In this document: positions 11,199 through 23,639 of the stretch, one piece after another
How positions within the stretch are numbered: the stretch's first letter is position 1
Layout of the letters: each line of letters starts with the position of its first letter
NCBI GenBank assembly: GCA_032719365.1
Contig: CM064873.1
Coordinates: forward strand, 32,031,742-32,095,741
Length of the DNA stretch: 64,000 nucleotides
Source of the DNA: Prinsepia uniflora
Taxonomy: Eukaryota > Streptophyta > Magnoliopsida > Rosales > Rosaceae
Reading direction: 5' to 3'
The notes under the pieces: model-generated
Databases searched by the model: none
What the model was told of the DNA's origin: nothing
Seen by the model: only the letters and a program-made list of their open reading frames with translations
Position numbers and translations under genes: made by a program

Positions 11199-12362
11199 CA
11201 CAATCTACCTCCCTTAGGGACTTTCTTCCTCGAAATTCCATTTTCTTTTCTTGTGTGCCTGACTATGGGGCAGTGACCTGTTATTTGACTTCGTATGTCG
11301 ATAAAACGTATGTGCAATGGTCATGATGAATGATGATTGAAATTCTATGGTGATGTTGGATGACTTTTGTGCGAACTCTGTGGTCACATTGCGATGAGTG
11401 CATATTGATTTTCTTGGTAGCTGCTGTGTGGATTTGGTCTTACTTGTTGTGTCTATTTGTATGTCGATGGTTGTGACTTTTACCAATGTTGGACTCTGGT
11501 TGTGATATGAGAATATTTGATGCTATGAAATAGTAGATTGCAATGATTTCGTGATGGTGTATTAACTAATGAAGCTATGACAGGCAAGCTTATGGGGCAA
11601 TGATTCGTCAATGTATGAGTTGCATATTAGTTATGTGGTATTGATGTGATGATTGTGGTATGAACTCCATGTTAATTATTCTGGTGATCTGTGTTTTGGT
11701 TATCGTAATGTTTGAGGTATGTGGTATACTAGTCTGTGATGAGAGATCATGTGATGGTGAATATTAATAGTCGGTTCTAAGGTAGTAATTTGAAATATAC
11801 ACTACATACATATTGATGGTTCTATATGGCATATTGTAATAAATGGACTAGATGATGGATTGTTATGTGTGATAAAATTGGGAAGTGGATTGATAGTAGG
11901 ATAAGTTTTGGGAAAAGGAAATTAAACGAACCATGTAAGAAAACAATGGGATTGGACGAAGAGTTCCTAAGCAGTAAATGAGTTGAACAAGAACTAGGAA
12001 TTATAATTTAGTATGTTTTGCGAGGAAATTGGGTATTTACATCCTAGAATATTCTTGACTGTTGGGAGGTGACATTATACTTGGTGTGCCATGTTCATTA
12101 ACACTGATTGCGAAATTAGGCCCCAACTTGAAATTTGGTATTTGCTTTGAGTTTCTGCATTTGGTACAGATTATGGAATTGGGATGTTATTTTTGGAGTT
12201 AAGGCCGAAAATCTAAGGATATGATAGTGGTATATAAGGATATGTTATGGTTTTGATCTAATTAGATACTTGGCTATAGTCGCACATAAGCCTTAGTATT
12301 TAATTCTGAGTTAGTCTGAAATTTTGAGGACGAAATTTTTTTAAGGGGTTAAGGGGGTAGAT
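11199..12362 (+). mobile_element. O1 internal region, 3' part with polypurine tract
   Basis: About 1.1 kb with no recognisable coding sequence, ending in AATTTTGAGGACGAAATT, TTAAGGGG and AAGGGGGTAGAT directly before the LTR start TGTAACACCC at 12363. The block order matches the 3' end of a Ty3/Gypsy internal domain. The gag-pol part of this element is not present in the window, so it was deleted or never existed. Confidence 0.65.
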
Positions 12363-13200
12363 TGTAACACCCTAGACCTTCGAGAAAAAGAAAAATTACC
12401 ATTTTTCCCCCTGAGAAGTCAATAGTTGATTTCTTGTTCTAAAGATCTTTTGAGAATTCTGAGAAGACCGCTACGTAGGTTTCAAGCTTCTGAATTTATA
12501 AACAGACGGCATGCCAAAATTGGAGGTCAGACGAGAAAGTTATGGGTCTAGGACGTTCAAGGGTGTTATGGTAATTTGGGACAAAAGGGAAATTTGGTAA
12601 TTTTGTAAAACCACATATGAAACATATGACAAAATCTAGAAAATTCTGTATATTCTCCCAATTCATTCCACCGACCTACTTACTATATATATATATATAT
12701 ATATATAGGTGTGATGCATCAAATAAAGTGGGAGATGAGGATCGGTGGGTGGTGGCCGAAGGGATGGAAAACCAAAAACTAGCCACCATCGTGTCTAAGT
12801 GAGGTCATGAAGAAAGAAATAAAGGGAGAAACGTGAAGACAAGGGAAATGGGAAGAAGATGGTGGAGTTTGGGAAGAAGGGGAGGTGACACCATGAAAGG
12901 TTCAAAGGAACCGGTGAGCTAAGGTTTCAGTTCAGGGAAGGGTCTCCTCAGTGGTCAGAGACATTTCTGGAGGTCCTACGACCTCCCTGGGTTAACGAGG
13001 AAGGATTTGGAGTAGAGAAATGGAAAAGATGACGTCTGGAAGCCATAGCTGTCACATGGGGAGGTTGGAACCTTATAAAAGAGTAAGTATTTATCATATA
13101 TCAGTTTATAGATCGATTCCTTAGCTTATTGGGATGAATTTTCATGTTTGGATCGCTCAAAATGGTCGTATAACGGCCGAGATATGACTAGGTTGATGTC
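12363..13200 (+). repeat. 3' LTR of O1, truncated
   Basis: It begins TGTAACACCC immediately after the polypurine tract and follows the LTR at 1864 closely, including the TA microsatellite and the TATAAAAG box at 13074-13081. The match stops at about 13200 (GGTTGATGTCG), so roughly the last 750 bp are missing. Confidence 0.85.
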
Positions 13201-14580
13201 GATGATAGAGATTTTACCAAACACAAAAGATGTACTAGGAAAAACTTTTACGTGTAATAACTTTGCAAGCGCACAAGACACATGATAGTAAAGATGCAAG
13301 CAAAGGTCAATCTCACAGAGACTTGCTCAACAATGTCTGATTCGTTTTAGTTCAATTGACTTTAGTGAGATAATTACAATGCAATGGGGGGTTTGTCACT
13401 TGAATGAATGATTGCAAATTAACTAAGATTACTAAATTAACTAACTAATTTGAACTAGGTTTTCTATCCACCTTCACTAATTATAGTTCTCCTTAGATTT
13501 CCTTGATCTAATTACTATGCATATTTCTAAATTAAGTGCCCGTGCAGGGGTCCAGATAAGGCTCACCCCACACTTATCATCCTCTCTTAGTTAGTATGTT
13601 TTAAGCGTGATGTCCCGCCCTTAAAACGTCTATTATCAATGGTGCGTGATAATGCATGAAACATAAATAAGATTTGATGACACTACACTATCCCTAAAAA
13701 AGTGATGTGCAATCCTAGAAAGTCATGAGTTTAGATTATGAATAAGATTCCCCATCTTAAACGTGATGCTACAAATTTCAAGATGATATTATGATCCGTC
13801 AAGCAATTACATCGACAATTATACACAAATAAGGTACCTAAGCTTATAAGCATAAATTGAGTTCATGAAGCGCAGTAATCCAACAAATTCAGTCATACAT
13901 AACAATCACAATCAAGAGCTAGAAATCTAAGTATGAACTAACATGGCTAAGGCTTCAAGTTACTGTAACCCTAATTACACTACTCAAACATATTTAAATA
14001 AAATAACAACATAATTGAAAGATGCATTAAAAGTAAACAAAATAATCAATGTAAAAGCTAATAGAACAATAAAGAAAACAAAGGAAGGAAGACTCCCTCA
14101 CGACACTATGCTTCTATGAATCTGAAGGTGCTGAAATTGAAGAACATGAATTGAAAGTACTTGAATTGAATATTGCGCAAACTAACTAAAAAGAACATAA
14201 ATTAAAGTAATATTAAGTATAAAATTTGGCAGAGTTTCGGGGACCTTCAAGAGGTGAAAAAATGCCCTCCCTTCAAAAACCCTAGTACCTCTATTTATAA
14301 GATAATAATTAATCCTCCTACAAATAGAAGTTTACAATTAAATTCCATAAGGAAAAGGCTTCCTAAACAATTAAGAAATCTCACTAGTAGGAAATGGGTT
14401 AACTTCGTAAGTCGATCCACAATCACCCAAAATTCCATCGTCTTTGAAAGCAAATTCATGTTGGTTTCTTAGTCTCAACTCCAATCCTCATACGCACCGG
14501 ATAGGATCATGATGTTGGACTCCAATAATCCGATCTATCAGAACATACAACAGATGGAAAATAGCCAACAAGGTTCTCTG
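13201..14580. other. unassigned AT-rich segment
   Basis: No coding frame, primer site or LTR ends recognised. It follows the broken LTR abruptly and ends abruptly against a pol relic. A stretch at 13265-13325 (GCAAGCGCACAAGAC... and CAATCTCACAGAG) has the look of a dispersed plant repeat seen next to retroelements, but I cannot name it. Confidence 0.4.
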
Positions 14581-15569
14581 ATTATTTGCCTCAAGAATGA
14601 CTCAAATCCTGTGGAGTTCTACCAGTAATAGAAAATAAACCATCATCAGGTGAGTTGTAGAACTTGCTAACTTCCTCCTTAGGTCCCCGACTTTCACAAC
14701 AGTCATCCCTGAGTGATACTCAATTGTGCAATCATAATCTTTCATTAACTCCAACCATTGTCTATATCTTAGATTCAAATCTTTTTGATTGAACAAATAG
14801 TACAACTCCGATGGTCGATAGAATTCTTGTAAGTCTCTCCACAAAGATATTCCCTCCATATTTTCAATACATGGACCACTACAGTCAATCCCAAATCATG
14901 TGTGGGATAATTGAACTCACGAGGTTTCAGCTAGCATAGGAAATCACCTTCCTATGTTGCATGAGAACACCTATCCAAACCTTGTAAGGACACATCACTA
15001 TACACCTCAAATTCCCCATTTTCGTTAGGAAGGGTCAACATCGAGCAGAAGTTACTGTCCTTTCAGTTTGTAAAAACTCTACTCACAATTCTCATCCCAT
15101 ACGAACTTCACTCCCTTTTCTGGTCAATAAATTCTACGGCGCAAATATTGTAGAGAATCCCTCTACAACTCGTCTGTGGTATCCCGTTAATTCCAAAAAA
15201 AACTCATGATCTCATATATAGTCGTTGGTTGTTCCCAGTTGGCCACTACATCTAATTTCTAGGGGTCTACACTAATCCCCTCAACTGATATCACATGTCT
15301 CAACAGCCTACACTGGTCAACCAAACCTGACACCTATTCAACTTCACATACATCTGGTTCCCCCTTAGTGTATTCAGCACATCCTTCAAGTGCTTCTCGT
15401 GCCCCTTCGCACTTTTTGAATACACCAAAATATCATCAATAACCACTATCATAAAACAATCCAAATATGGCTAGAACACTCGATTCATTAGATTTATAAA
15501 TGCGACTGGTGCGTTTTTCAATCCAAATGGCGTCACCAGAAACTCATAATGGCCATACCGAGTCCTAAA
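14580..15569 (-). pseudogene. Ty3/Gypsy pol relic: reverse transcriptase to RNase H
   Basis: Minus-strand translation runs from RTRYGHYEF and PFGLKNAPVAF (RT), through the catalytic VIDDILVYS block (DD at 15432-15437), into RNase H ending KDYDCTIEYH and LLVELH near 14650-14750. The order and wording match the intact-length polyprotein of element C at 45631. Several frameshifts and stops break it. One stop (complement of 15471-15473) replaces the Gln of LQPYLD, again a CAG to TAG change. It is cut off on the right by an LTR at 15570, and integrase is missing on the left. It is a dead fragment of an older element of the same broad group. Confidence 0.88.
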
Positions 15570-18500
15570 TGTTACTCGTCCCAAAAGGGCTTTGATAACC
15601 TTGTCTGATCCTGCTCCCGTTTAACAAGTTAACTGAAGTTTCGAAAATACCCTCAGCACTTGTTAGACAAGGGATAATTGAACTGATTCCTACTCATACC
15701 TCTGCTTCTAGATCAACCCTGATCTGCATGCCATGGCTTGGAGGGTCATAAAAAACATAACAGGTGTGAATGGACAAAAATAACATCGTTTAAAAATACA
15801 TTTCAAAACAAACTCTTTTACCCTCCAGTTACAAAACATGCATGCATAGAGTAAAACATATGAACAACCAGCTCTCAAGCCAAATTAGATAAAAAATCGT
15901 GTGTGACCCACAATTCATCAAAAGCCCATGGCCCACATTTCCCGAAATCCATTTCCAAGAATCATCATAAAACATATGAATATAAAATCAATATCAACCA
16001 CAATCCAACCCTTTAAAGTTCAGGAATTACACATCTTAGGGCAATTCGGGAATTACACATCCAAAGCCTTTATAGGGATTACACATCCAAAGCCTTTATA
16101 GGGATTACACATCCAGACTTACAGAGCATGATACATCTGGTTTCTACAGGAATTACACATCCGGAGCGTTCAGGAACGTATCAGGAATTATACATTCGAG
16201 TTAACCCGAGAATAAGGAGGTGCGAGCAGGATAATGGCCACGACGAGGGCCACAATGGACAGTGGTCAGAAGACCGTAAACCCAAGTAAAAACACATTTT
16301 CGTGTTTAAAATTAAAGTTTTGATTTGGACGTTTGGGGATGGTTCTAAGGATTGGGTTGTGTTTACTGGGCTTGGACAAGTTTGTAGGGATCGAAATCGA
16401 GGAGGAAGGGCAGTTGGGTGGTGCAGGCAGGAAGCTTGAAGTTGTCCGTGCGGATTCATGATCGAACATGTAACTTCTAGCCATTGTAGGTTGATTTTGG
16501 TGTCACATATCCCTTCTTGGGATTCAGACGATCCGTAGGAACTAAGGCTTCAAAAACAGTGGTCAGATGAGTGTTTTCCAGCCGAGTCAGGTTGCACGTT
16601 TGTGCGACCCGATATAGTGAACCGGGTTGACCCAGACTGAGGATGGGTATGAGATGACATCATTAATGATGTCATCATGTCAGACCTGACATGTCAAATT
16701 GACACGTGTCATATGTCAGATGACGTCAACCGTTGACTACTATCATTAGTGTTGACTTTTGACCAGCACTTTTGACCTGCGAGTGGGGGTGCATGGGCAT
16801 GTATTTCGAGGTGAGACCAGGATCAATTTTAGGTTTCGATGATACAAATCCAATGGTAGTGGTTTCGAGTCGATCGGAGATCGTTAGGTTGGCCAAATTG
16901 AGGTTTAAAAGCCTAGGAAATAGTATCCGAGAGACGTTGACTTCAGGAATGTTGGGGTTCTTGATTAGACTTGTCTAACTTGGTAGTAACCATTGAGTGT
17001 GTTTTGGATAGGTCCAGATGACCGGAGAGGTTGGATTTTCCCGGAGAGGCTTATGGCACGTGTTTTCGAGGTGCAGCTTGGACGGTATGTGAGTGGACTT
17101 TGTTTTATGAATAAGATGGATGCATTAATGTTTTATATGTGTTTATGAATGTGATTTTAGATTTCATGAGTGTATGTGATTTAAATATGAACTGTTTTGG
17201 CATTTTTGGAGGAAAATGAGTTATTGTACGTAATTCGAGATTTCGATTTATGTGATATTTGGGCTTGACCAAGTTTTCCGTGTGCATATGTTTTACATGA
17301 TTTTATATGTTTTTGAGGGTTTCACAGAGAAGCGTGAAATTGATGATTTGAGAAACAGTTTTAAAAGATTTCACGAGGATGCGTGAAATCGAGATTCGGG
17401 CACGAGACCCATTTGAAAGACCTTGACTTTGCATGAAGTTAGGGATGATTTGAAAGTGTTTTGGAAATGAGAAATGGTTTTCGGATTTGGAAATATCATT
17501 CGGGAATATGACCCAGTTGATTTGAGGTTTGACTTAGAGTATAGTCAAGCGTGAGATAAGTTGGGTTACGACCCAGTTACGATATTTTGAAAGATATTTC
17601 GGGCATAAGACCCGGTTGTGATTTTGACAGGATTCGAAGAATCCTGGAGTATATTTTGGGAATGAGACCCAGTTGTAAATTTGATAGGATTCGAGGAATC
17701 CTATGTGTGATACTACAGATGATATGATGCTCGCCTCCTAACTGCGGATGTGTTCCTTCCGGAGAGGTCACGAGGCACTGCCTGTTGTCGAGTAGCCGCT
17801 GGAGGTAATGGTCGAGGGAGGCTCGACTTAGGAGTGTCGATGTTATTCTCTAAGATCAATCGATGATGTTTTTACGATAATCTAGAGATGGTCGCGGCGG
17901 GTGATCTATTCACGGGGACATTCTAGGATTGTGAGCGGTCCTGAGCTTATATTTGCACATGTGCTAGGATTGGAATCGTGACTGACACTGAGATGAAGAT
18001 GGGATGAGTTCCCACATGTTCTATGATTTGGGCTGAGACCCCATACTTGTTTTCTATGATTTGGCTTTTGGGCTGAGGCCTTGTTCGTGTTTTCTGGTTT
18101 TGGGCTGAGACCCTACTGAGATACTGGTTTCGATTTAGAAGCATTTTTCACTGGATTTGACTTGGAAAGCAATATGTCTTGCTTCCAAGAAATTATTTGA
18201 AATTTTGTTTTATGATGCATGCATGCTTTTACATGAAGGGTATAAATGTCTTTCGATATAAATGATTTTTGTAAACTGTTGTTTTGTCCACTCACAACTT
18301 TTATTGTTTTTAATACCCTTCAGGTTGATAGTGGATGCGAGCTATAGCAGAGATCGAGACATCACATGCCACCACTGATCCTGGCGTACTCTGTCTAACC
18401 CCAAGCGGGTGACGAGTTTATCCCTGGTCTGACACGCGGTGTTAGACGGGAGCAGGCACATCCCACGATAATCCAAGGGGATTGGGATGGGTCCTATCAT

Positions 18501-20175
18501 TACACATCTGGTGCACTAAACATAAATCCAAAACATTAGTTTCAAAACCAACTTTGACTTAAAACTAAGTCAAAATCATTTCCAATAGGGTCTCAAGACC
18601 AAACCACCATTTTTCATGAAAATCCATACAATCACAACCCAAAATACCATTTTCACGCAAATCCGTAAAATCACATCCGATAATCATTAAATATTCCTTA
18701 AAATCATCCTTGACTCACAATCCAAGTCAAAGCACCATTTTCAAACCCGGGCATAGCCCAAAACATCATTTTCACCATTCTCGTAAATCGTGCCCCAAAA
18801 CTGATTATTAAATCTATCAAATCAAATCATCATCCAAATCATTGTAACTCAAATAATACAATAAATCATGGAAAGCATTTACTATGTATGCATAATAGTT
18901 TTTAAAACAAACGTCCACTCACATACCGTCCAAGTTGATCGATTTCAAGCTATTCGATTTTCCATAATTTCCAAGATACGTAAATCCTTCAAAAATCACC
19001 ACTAAGGGTCACTAGTACCTCAAATAATGTCGCATTAAAATCCTCCAATTTTTCGGGATTTAAATACGTATTTAAAACATAACATAACACTTTGGACCCT
19101 CGAAACTATATCGAAACAATGTTCGATCGACTCGAAACCTGCGTCATAATGTTCGTTACATCGATTAGATTAAAAGTCATGTTGATCGTACCTCGAGAAT
19201 AGTGCCCATGTGCCCTCACGCGTTGCTGCAAGCTGCTGCGCGTGAAGCCCACGCGCCAAGGCACTATTCAACATCTCCCTCGCCCATTTTCTGCAAAACG
19301 GATCATTTGACCCCCGTGTTCGACCCAGCTGGAAATCCTCCGATAGATCAATTTCCATAATTCCTTCACCAAATCCATCTAATTGATCTCAATTATAGAT
19401 ATATATATCCTTAATTACACAAATCTTTACCTTTCCTTAGTCGAATTCCATACTTAAAATCTGAAGGGTTGCGGGTCCATATTCTAGGTCTATTCTTCAT
19501 CGATTCCTTTCACGTTTGCCTTGGTTTGGTTCATATGAATCCTAGAGAGCTTATTCAAAGCTTAATTTATACAGTAACTGCCTAAGGATGCCAATTCGAA
19601 ATTCTAGAATTTTCGAATTTTCTTCAATTTCATTTTCGGGTTTCAAACCTTCTCGCTCTCTTTTTCTTTCTCGTGTTCTCACTCTTTCCATCTCTCTATC
19701 TCTTTTTTTCTCTGTAATACCCAGTGAACAATGAAACACGGTTTTGGTTGTTACATGGTGAACAATGAAACATGGTTTTGGTTCTTATTTGAACATACAC
19801 CACTTGGACAAGCATTCACACACACATTCCACTAATCTCCCTATGGACGTTACAGGTGTCACAAAATAAGCAGGTAAGTCATCCGCCCTCAATGACTCAG
19901 GAAAAATTCAACCGAAATTACCATTTTTTCCTTCTTGCAAAATGACCAAAATACCCCTATCTGTTTTTTACCCGTAACATTCCCCTCCAAACTCCGATTT
20001 CGGCTTGCCGCTTGTCTACGAACACAAGATTTCGGGACCTACACAACGATCTGCATGGAAAATTCAAAACGTACCCCGACCAATAGTCAACTTTTGGCCA
20101 CTTAAACTAGGGTTAAACTCGTCATTTCCTTACTAAAATTTTCAATTTCCTTTTTCAAAATTTTGGGTCGTCACA
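15570..20175 (-). repeat. LTR, minus strand, split by a later LTR
   Basis: It begins near 15570 (TGTTACTCGTCCC, worn from TGACAGGACCC) and ends GGGTCGTCACA at 20175. Sequence from about 16201 to 18499 belongs to another, plus-strand LTR; the host resumes at 18500 with ATTACACATC-type minisatellite units that match the left side. Without the insert it is about 2.3 kb, like its relative at 3655-6067. GAATGGAC lies near 15768 and GTCCACTCAC near 18911. Confidence 0.75.
16201..18499 (+). repeat. LTR, plus strand, 5'-truncated, nested
   Basis: It ends GGTCCTATCA at 18499 with the usual terminal blocks: GTGAGTGGAC near 17090, GCATGCATGC near 18219, GTCCACTCAC near 18287, and a terminal hairpin at 18427-18447 with arms GTCTGACAC and GTGTTAGAC. 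The 5' start (TGTAACG...) is missing, so the left limit is approximate. A stretch near 16650-16745 is rich in TGACATGTCA- and TGACGTCA-type motifs, as in the LTRs at 55132 and 57639. Confidence 0.7.
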
Positions 20176-21070
20176 CCTTGAGCTTATGTCTCCGCTCTAA
20201 AAACCGCCTCCATCCTCTTGCAACAACCCTAGAGGGTTTTAAAATCATGAGAACCATGTGAATAGACGAAGATAAAGGTTTTTAAAAACACAGTTTGAAA
20301 ATATACTAATGTCCTTCCATTTTATAAAGCTATGCATGCACCAAGTCTACAGATAAAACATCAATTTCAAAATACATGCAGTAACCATAAAACTAGTGAC
20401 TTCAAACATGTCCAACATTAAATCATATCAACATCTCACCCAAATACAACTAGACCAAAGCACAGACTCAACAAATATATAGAACCGACCACATCAATGT
20501 GCCAACATAGACATGATCACACCAACGCAAGCATACTAGTCTCATAGAATCAGCCATACTGAATACACCAACGCACCGAATCGACCGATCATATCAATTG
20601 ACCCATCCTCAATGTCTGCAAGCTGAATCATCATATCAAATGTGCACTACCGATAGGATAATATCACTTGGGAACTAAAGTAGGTCCAGACTCGACGTTC
20701 GAGTCTAGACCAACTCAGGAACTAACAGAGTCCCATACTCGAGGTCTGAGTCACGGTCCTAGTCTCAGGAACTAATAGAGCCCTAAGCTCAATGTCTGAG
20801 AGAAGTCTCGGGAACTAACAGAGCCCCAAGCTCGCCGTCCGAGACTATCCATCATAATCTGGTATCTCAAGGAGGGTCATCAACCATATCACATTTCACA
20901 TCATCACAATCACTTCACATCATCAAAAACATCACAATCATCACAAATACTGAGGAACTACATGTCCATATTAACAACAATTCAAACCACAATTCCATAT
21001 CCCGTGCCTAAGCCCAAAAAGACAGTTTAATCAAAATCTCGTAAAACGAAACATTAAAATATGGCTTATT
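20176..21070 (-). repeat. LTR, minus strand, left piece
   Basis: It resembles the LTR at 210-1863, including the array at 20685-20850 of CTCGACGT/GGAACTAACAGAGCCCC units. The first roughly 90 bp are missing. The same LTR continues at about 22700 after a 1.6-kb insert. Confidence 0.65.
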
Positions 21071-21378
21071 ACTTAAAATGAACCCGGAACAAGCTAGTGA
21101 TTCTCAATATGCACTAGGAACCGAATTTTTCCTCAAAAATGCTCTCAGGACAGTAGAAATGTCAAAACCGCTGCACCAACACACTAACTCTGTTTTAACG
21201 TCCGTGAGAAGTGCATATGTGGCATCTACGTGGAAGTCTTTAGGTGGGTATTTAAGTCATATTTTGAAGGAGGAGTAATAAGGGTTGCAGCGAGAAAAAA
21301 TGCTCCTCGAGACGAAGATTGAAGAAGCTAGTCTTAGTCTGCAAAGCAACAGAATAAACAAGCATACTACAAATGTCG

Positions 21379-21690
21379 TGTAAGACCCGTGTCTTGGAGG
21401 GAACGATGAACGATCAAACATTTCTGCGAGGGGGGAAATGGTCTGGGAGGGGAGTGGTGGTGTGCCTTAAAGGTGTAGGCACACACCTATCTAGCACGAG
21501 GCCTTTTGAGAGCTCAGTGGCTTTGGGTTCGGTTGGAACTCGAAAGTTAAGCGAGTTGAGGCTGGTGCAATTCTATGATAGGTGACCCCCTAGGAAGTTG
21601 CACCGTGAGCTCCCGAAAACAAAACCGTGAGGGTAAGGGCAAGGAGGCCTAACGCGGAGAATATCGTGCTAGATGAGTCGGGTCCTGACA
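21379..21690 (+). mobile_element. Cassandra solo LTR
   Basis: 312 bp from TGTAAGACCC to GGTCCTGACA, flanked by a perfect 5-bp target duplication TGTCG (21374-21378 and 21691-21695). It matches the inverted Cassandra LTRs at 6069-6817. The 5S-derived part includes AAGTTAAGC at 21544-21552 and a diverged C-box at about 21574-21598. The perfect duplication suggests a complete insertion followed by LTR-LTR recombination. Confidence 0.95.
21544..21598 (+). promoter_or_regulatory. 5S rRNA-derived segment in Cassandra solo LTR
   Basis: The A-box-like AAGTTAAGC is intact. The C-box-like GATAGGTGACCCCCTAGGAAG has two changes relative to GATGGGTGACC...TGGGAAG. Confidence 0.82.
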
Positions 21691-22460
21691 TGTCGTGCCT
21701 CCAAGGCCAACACCTAAAGAAAACATGAAAGTAGGTAAGCCTTTAACCGAAGGACTGTCATTTCAAGAATATGGTTAACATTCGAAGCTTGTTTCATTTC
21801 ATGTTATGCTTAGAAAATTAATCCTTTGCTGAGGCACATAGGAATGCTTTGATTTCCATGGTTTTTAACAATTGTCCTAGATGAGTATCTATGTCTATTA
21901 GATTAATGTCGGGGGATATCAATCTTACCTACTCCAATCTTCAATCTTCGCTTGCCATCTGCAATAAAAACAGCAAAATAATTGTTGTTAGTCAAAGAAA
22001 AGAAGATCATAATTAAGTGGCATGTAAACATATACAATTGGCATTCAACATATACAAGATAATGCATAAGGATCATTTCAAACTGTAAATACTCATGTGT
22101 GTGTCTTTCTATATCTTCTACAATGTATATATTAACAAATTGTTTCCTTTTTCTTCTGCAAGGTATAAAGAATGAACTGAATTATGGCAGAGAGAAAGAA
22201 TGAAGGGTCATGTGAATGCAGCAAGCATCCAATTTGTGCACTCCTATTGTGATTTGGTGATGTATATAATATAAACCTTTTGCTTTAGTGGTAGTGGGGC
22301 ATTTAAGTCTTCCTTCGTAAACTAGGCATACATCTGGTGTTTGATGACATTTATAGCATTCTTCCAGTAGTTTCAGATGAAGGAAGAAATTAGTGGTCAA
22401 TGCACGCAATTCAGGTGCGTGATTTGGAGGCATGGGGATATAGGTGATTGCACAAGATTT

Positions 22461-22507
22461 GGGGGGGGGGGGGGGGGGGGGAAGCGGGGGGGGGGGAAGC
22501 GGGGGGG
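22461..22507 (+). repeat. G homopolymer cluster
   Basis: Runs of 21, 11 and 7 G separated by AAGC. They could form G-quadruplexes but are also where sequencing length errors are expected. The proline-rich open frame on the other strand is an artefact of this tract. Confidence 0.85.
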
Positions 22508-22699
22508 ATGGGATTTGGTAAACTATCATCAGAAAAATTAACGTAGTAAGTATAAAGATCATTTTTTGCAGCTGTATTTGAGCCAAGGCTCTGGTGCTGC
22601 ATTTGTATAGCGTGAAATTTTCGATGAACAGTGTTACATCGGCGATTGGTAAAAGGCTGGGAAGACTCAAATGGCCGAAAACTTTGCCATTGCAAAATG

Positions 22700-23639
22700 T
22701 TATTTTCAAAAAATTCCCAAAATCCATCTAAATTGTACGTAAATAGCCATCAAACAATTCTCATGATTAATTGTATAAAATCATATAAAAAAATGCATGC
22801 ATAGGGTTTAGTAAAAACTAAAGTCCACTCACACATATCTTTTATGCGATCAAACTGAACTACACGTTCTTCCGTAAAATCTAGGAATGTCCATTCATCG
22901 ACCGCCTAGTTCAAATCCATGAACGTCTGCCCTAATTCGCAGTTCCTTCCTAAGACCTTCCTGCGTGCAAAGCTCCAGTATCTCGAGCTTAACATGACCC
23001 TATACACCCTAGAAGAGTATAGGAACACGCAGTTGCGATGTCCATGTCCCTGAGTCAAAAACCCAAAAACCTAGCTCACGGGTTCCCTATTTGGTCATGG
23101 TTCCTCACTTTTCTCCTCACAATTTTTAGGTCACTCTCATCCTCTAACCTTCATTTTCTTCCTCTCCTCATCCTTTTCATCATTTTCTGGTCATCTCCCT
23201 CTCACCTTCCTTTTTTTTTTTCTCTCACAAGTCAGCCATCCATGGTTTCAACTCATGCCCACCGAAGCCACACTCATCACACACCCTCACTTATATCAGC
23301 ATAAGGGTAAGTCGGTGGGAGGGGAGAAAATATAAGATGATTCTAGAGAGAGACACGTGGCAGTCTCTAGTTGGCCATTGTGGAAAAATGCCCTTGGTGG
23401 CATAATTACCAAAATAAGCTTAATGGTTCTTGGCCCGAAACATCCTCAAACGATCTCTAATTTTGGCATGCCGCTTGGCTACGAACTCAAACTCCCGATA
23501 CCTTCGTAACGATCTTCTCGAAATCTACAAACGAGGTCCCAATCAAAAAGTTAATATTTTAATTTTCTCCAAGGGGCAAAATTATCATTTTACATAATTT
23601 GCCAAACTTGTTTTTCCTTTGAAAGTTCGAGCCATTACA
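22700..23639 (-). repeat. LTR, minus strand, right piece
   Basis: Continuation of the LTR begun at 20176: GCATGCATAG near 22796, GTCCACTCAC near 22824, then U3-type sequence ending GAGCCATTACA at 23639 (complement of TGTAATGGCTC). It directly abuts the 419-bp tandem repeat, so in element orientation the repeat lies just upstream of this LTR. Confidence 0.68.

Larger units (their letters stand above)
21078..21778 (+). pseudogene. unrecognised gene-like fragment, interrupted by Cassandra LTR
   Basis: ATG at 21078 opens a 66-codon frame ending at tandem TAA codons. The same frame then reads on from about 21282 and has an ATG at 21300. The Cassandra solo LTR (21379-21690, with TGTCG duplicated) sits within it. 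With the insertion discounted, the frame continues uninterrupted to the TAA at 21776-21778, with a Pro/Lys-rich tail. No known domain is recognised. Chance is possible for frames this short; joining of frames across the empty site is the main reason to list it. Confidence 0.35.
21071..22700. other. non-LTR insert with exon-like frame
   Basis: It interrupts an LTR that matches its relative on both sides. One frame is open from 21078 to 21275, has a double TAA (21276-21281), and continues open from 21282 to 21778 once the Cassandra LTR and one copy of its target duplication are removed. The second half is rich in Lys, Glu, Leu and Ser, as in coiled-coil or linker segments of ordinary proteins. 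I do not recognise it. End motifs (inverted repeats, Helitron ends) could not be pinned down. It may be a captured gene fragment. Confidence 0.45.

Noticed and set aside
22182..22727. 181-codon open frame on the minus strand with a proline run
   Set aside because: The proline run is the complement of the G homopolymer cluster. The rest has no recognisable domain and overlaps the end of an LTR.
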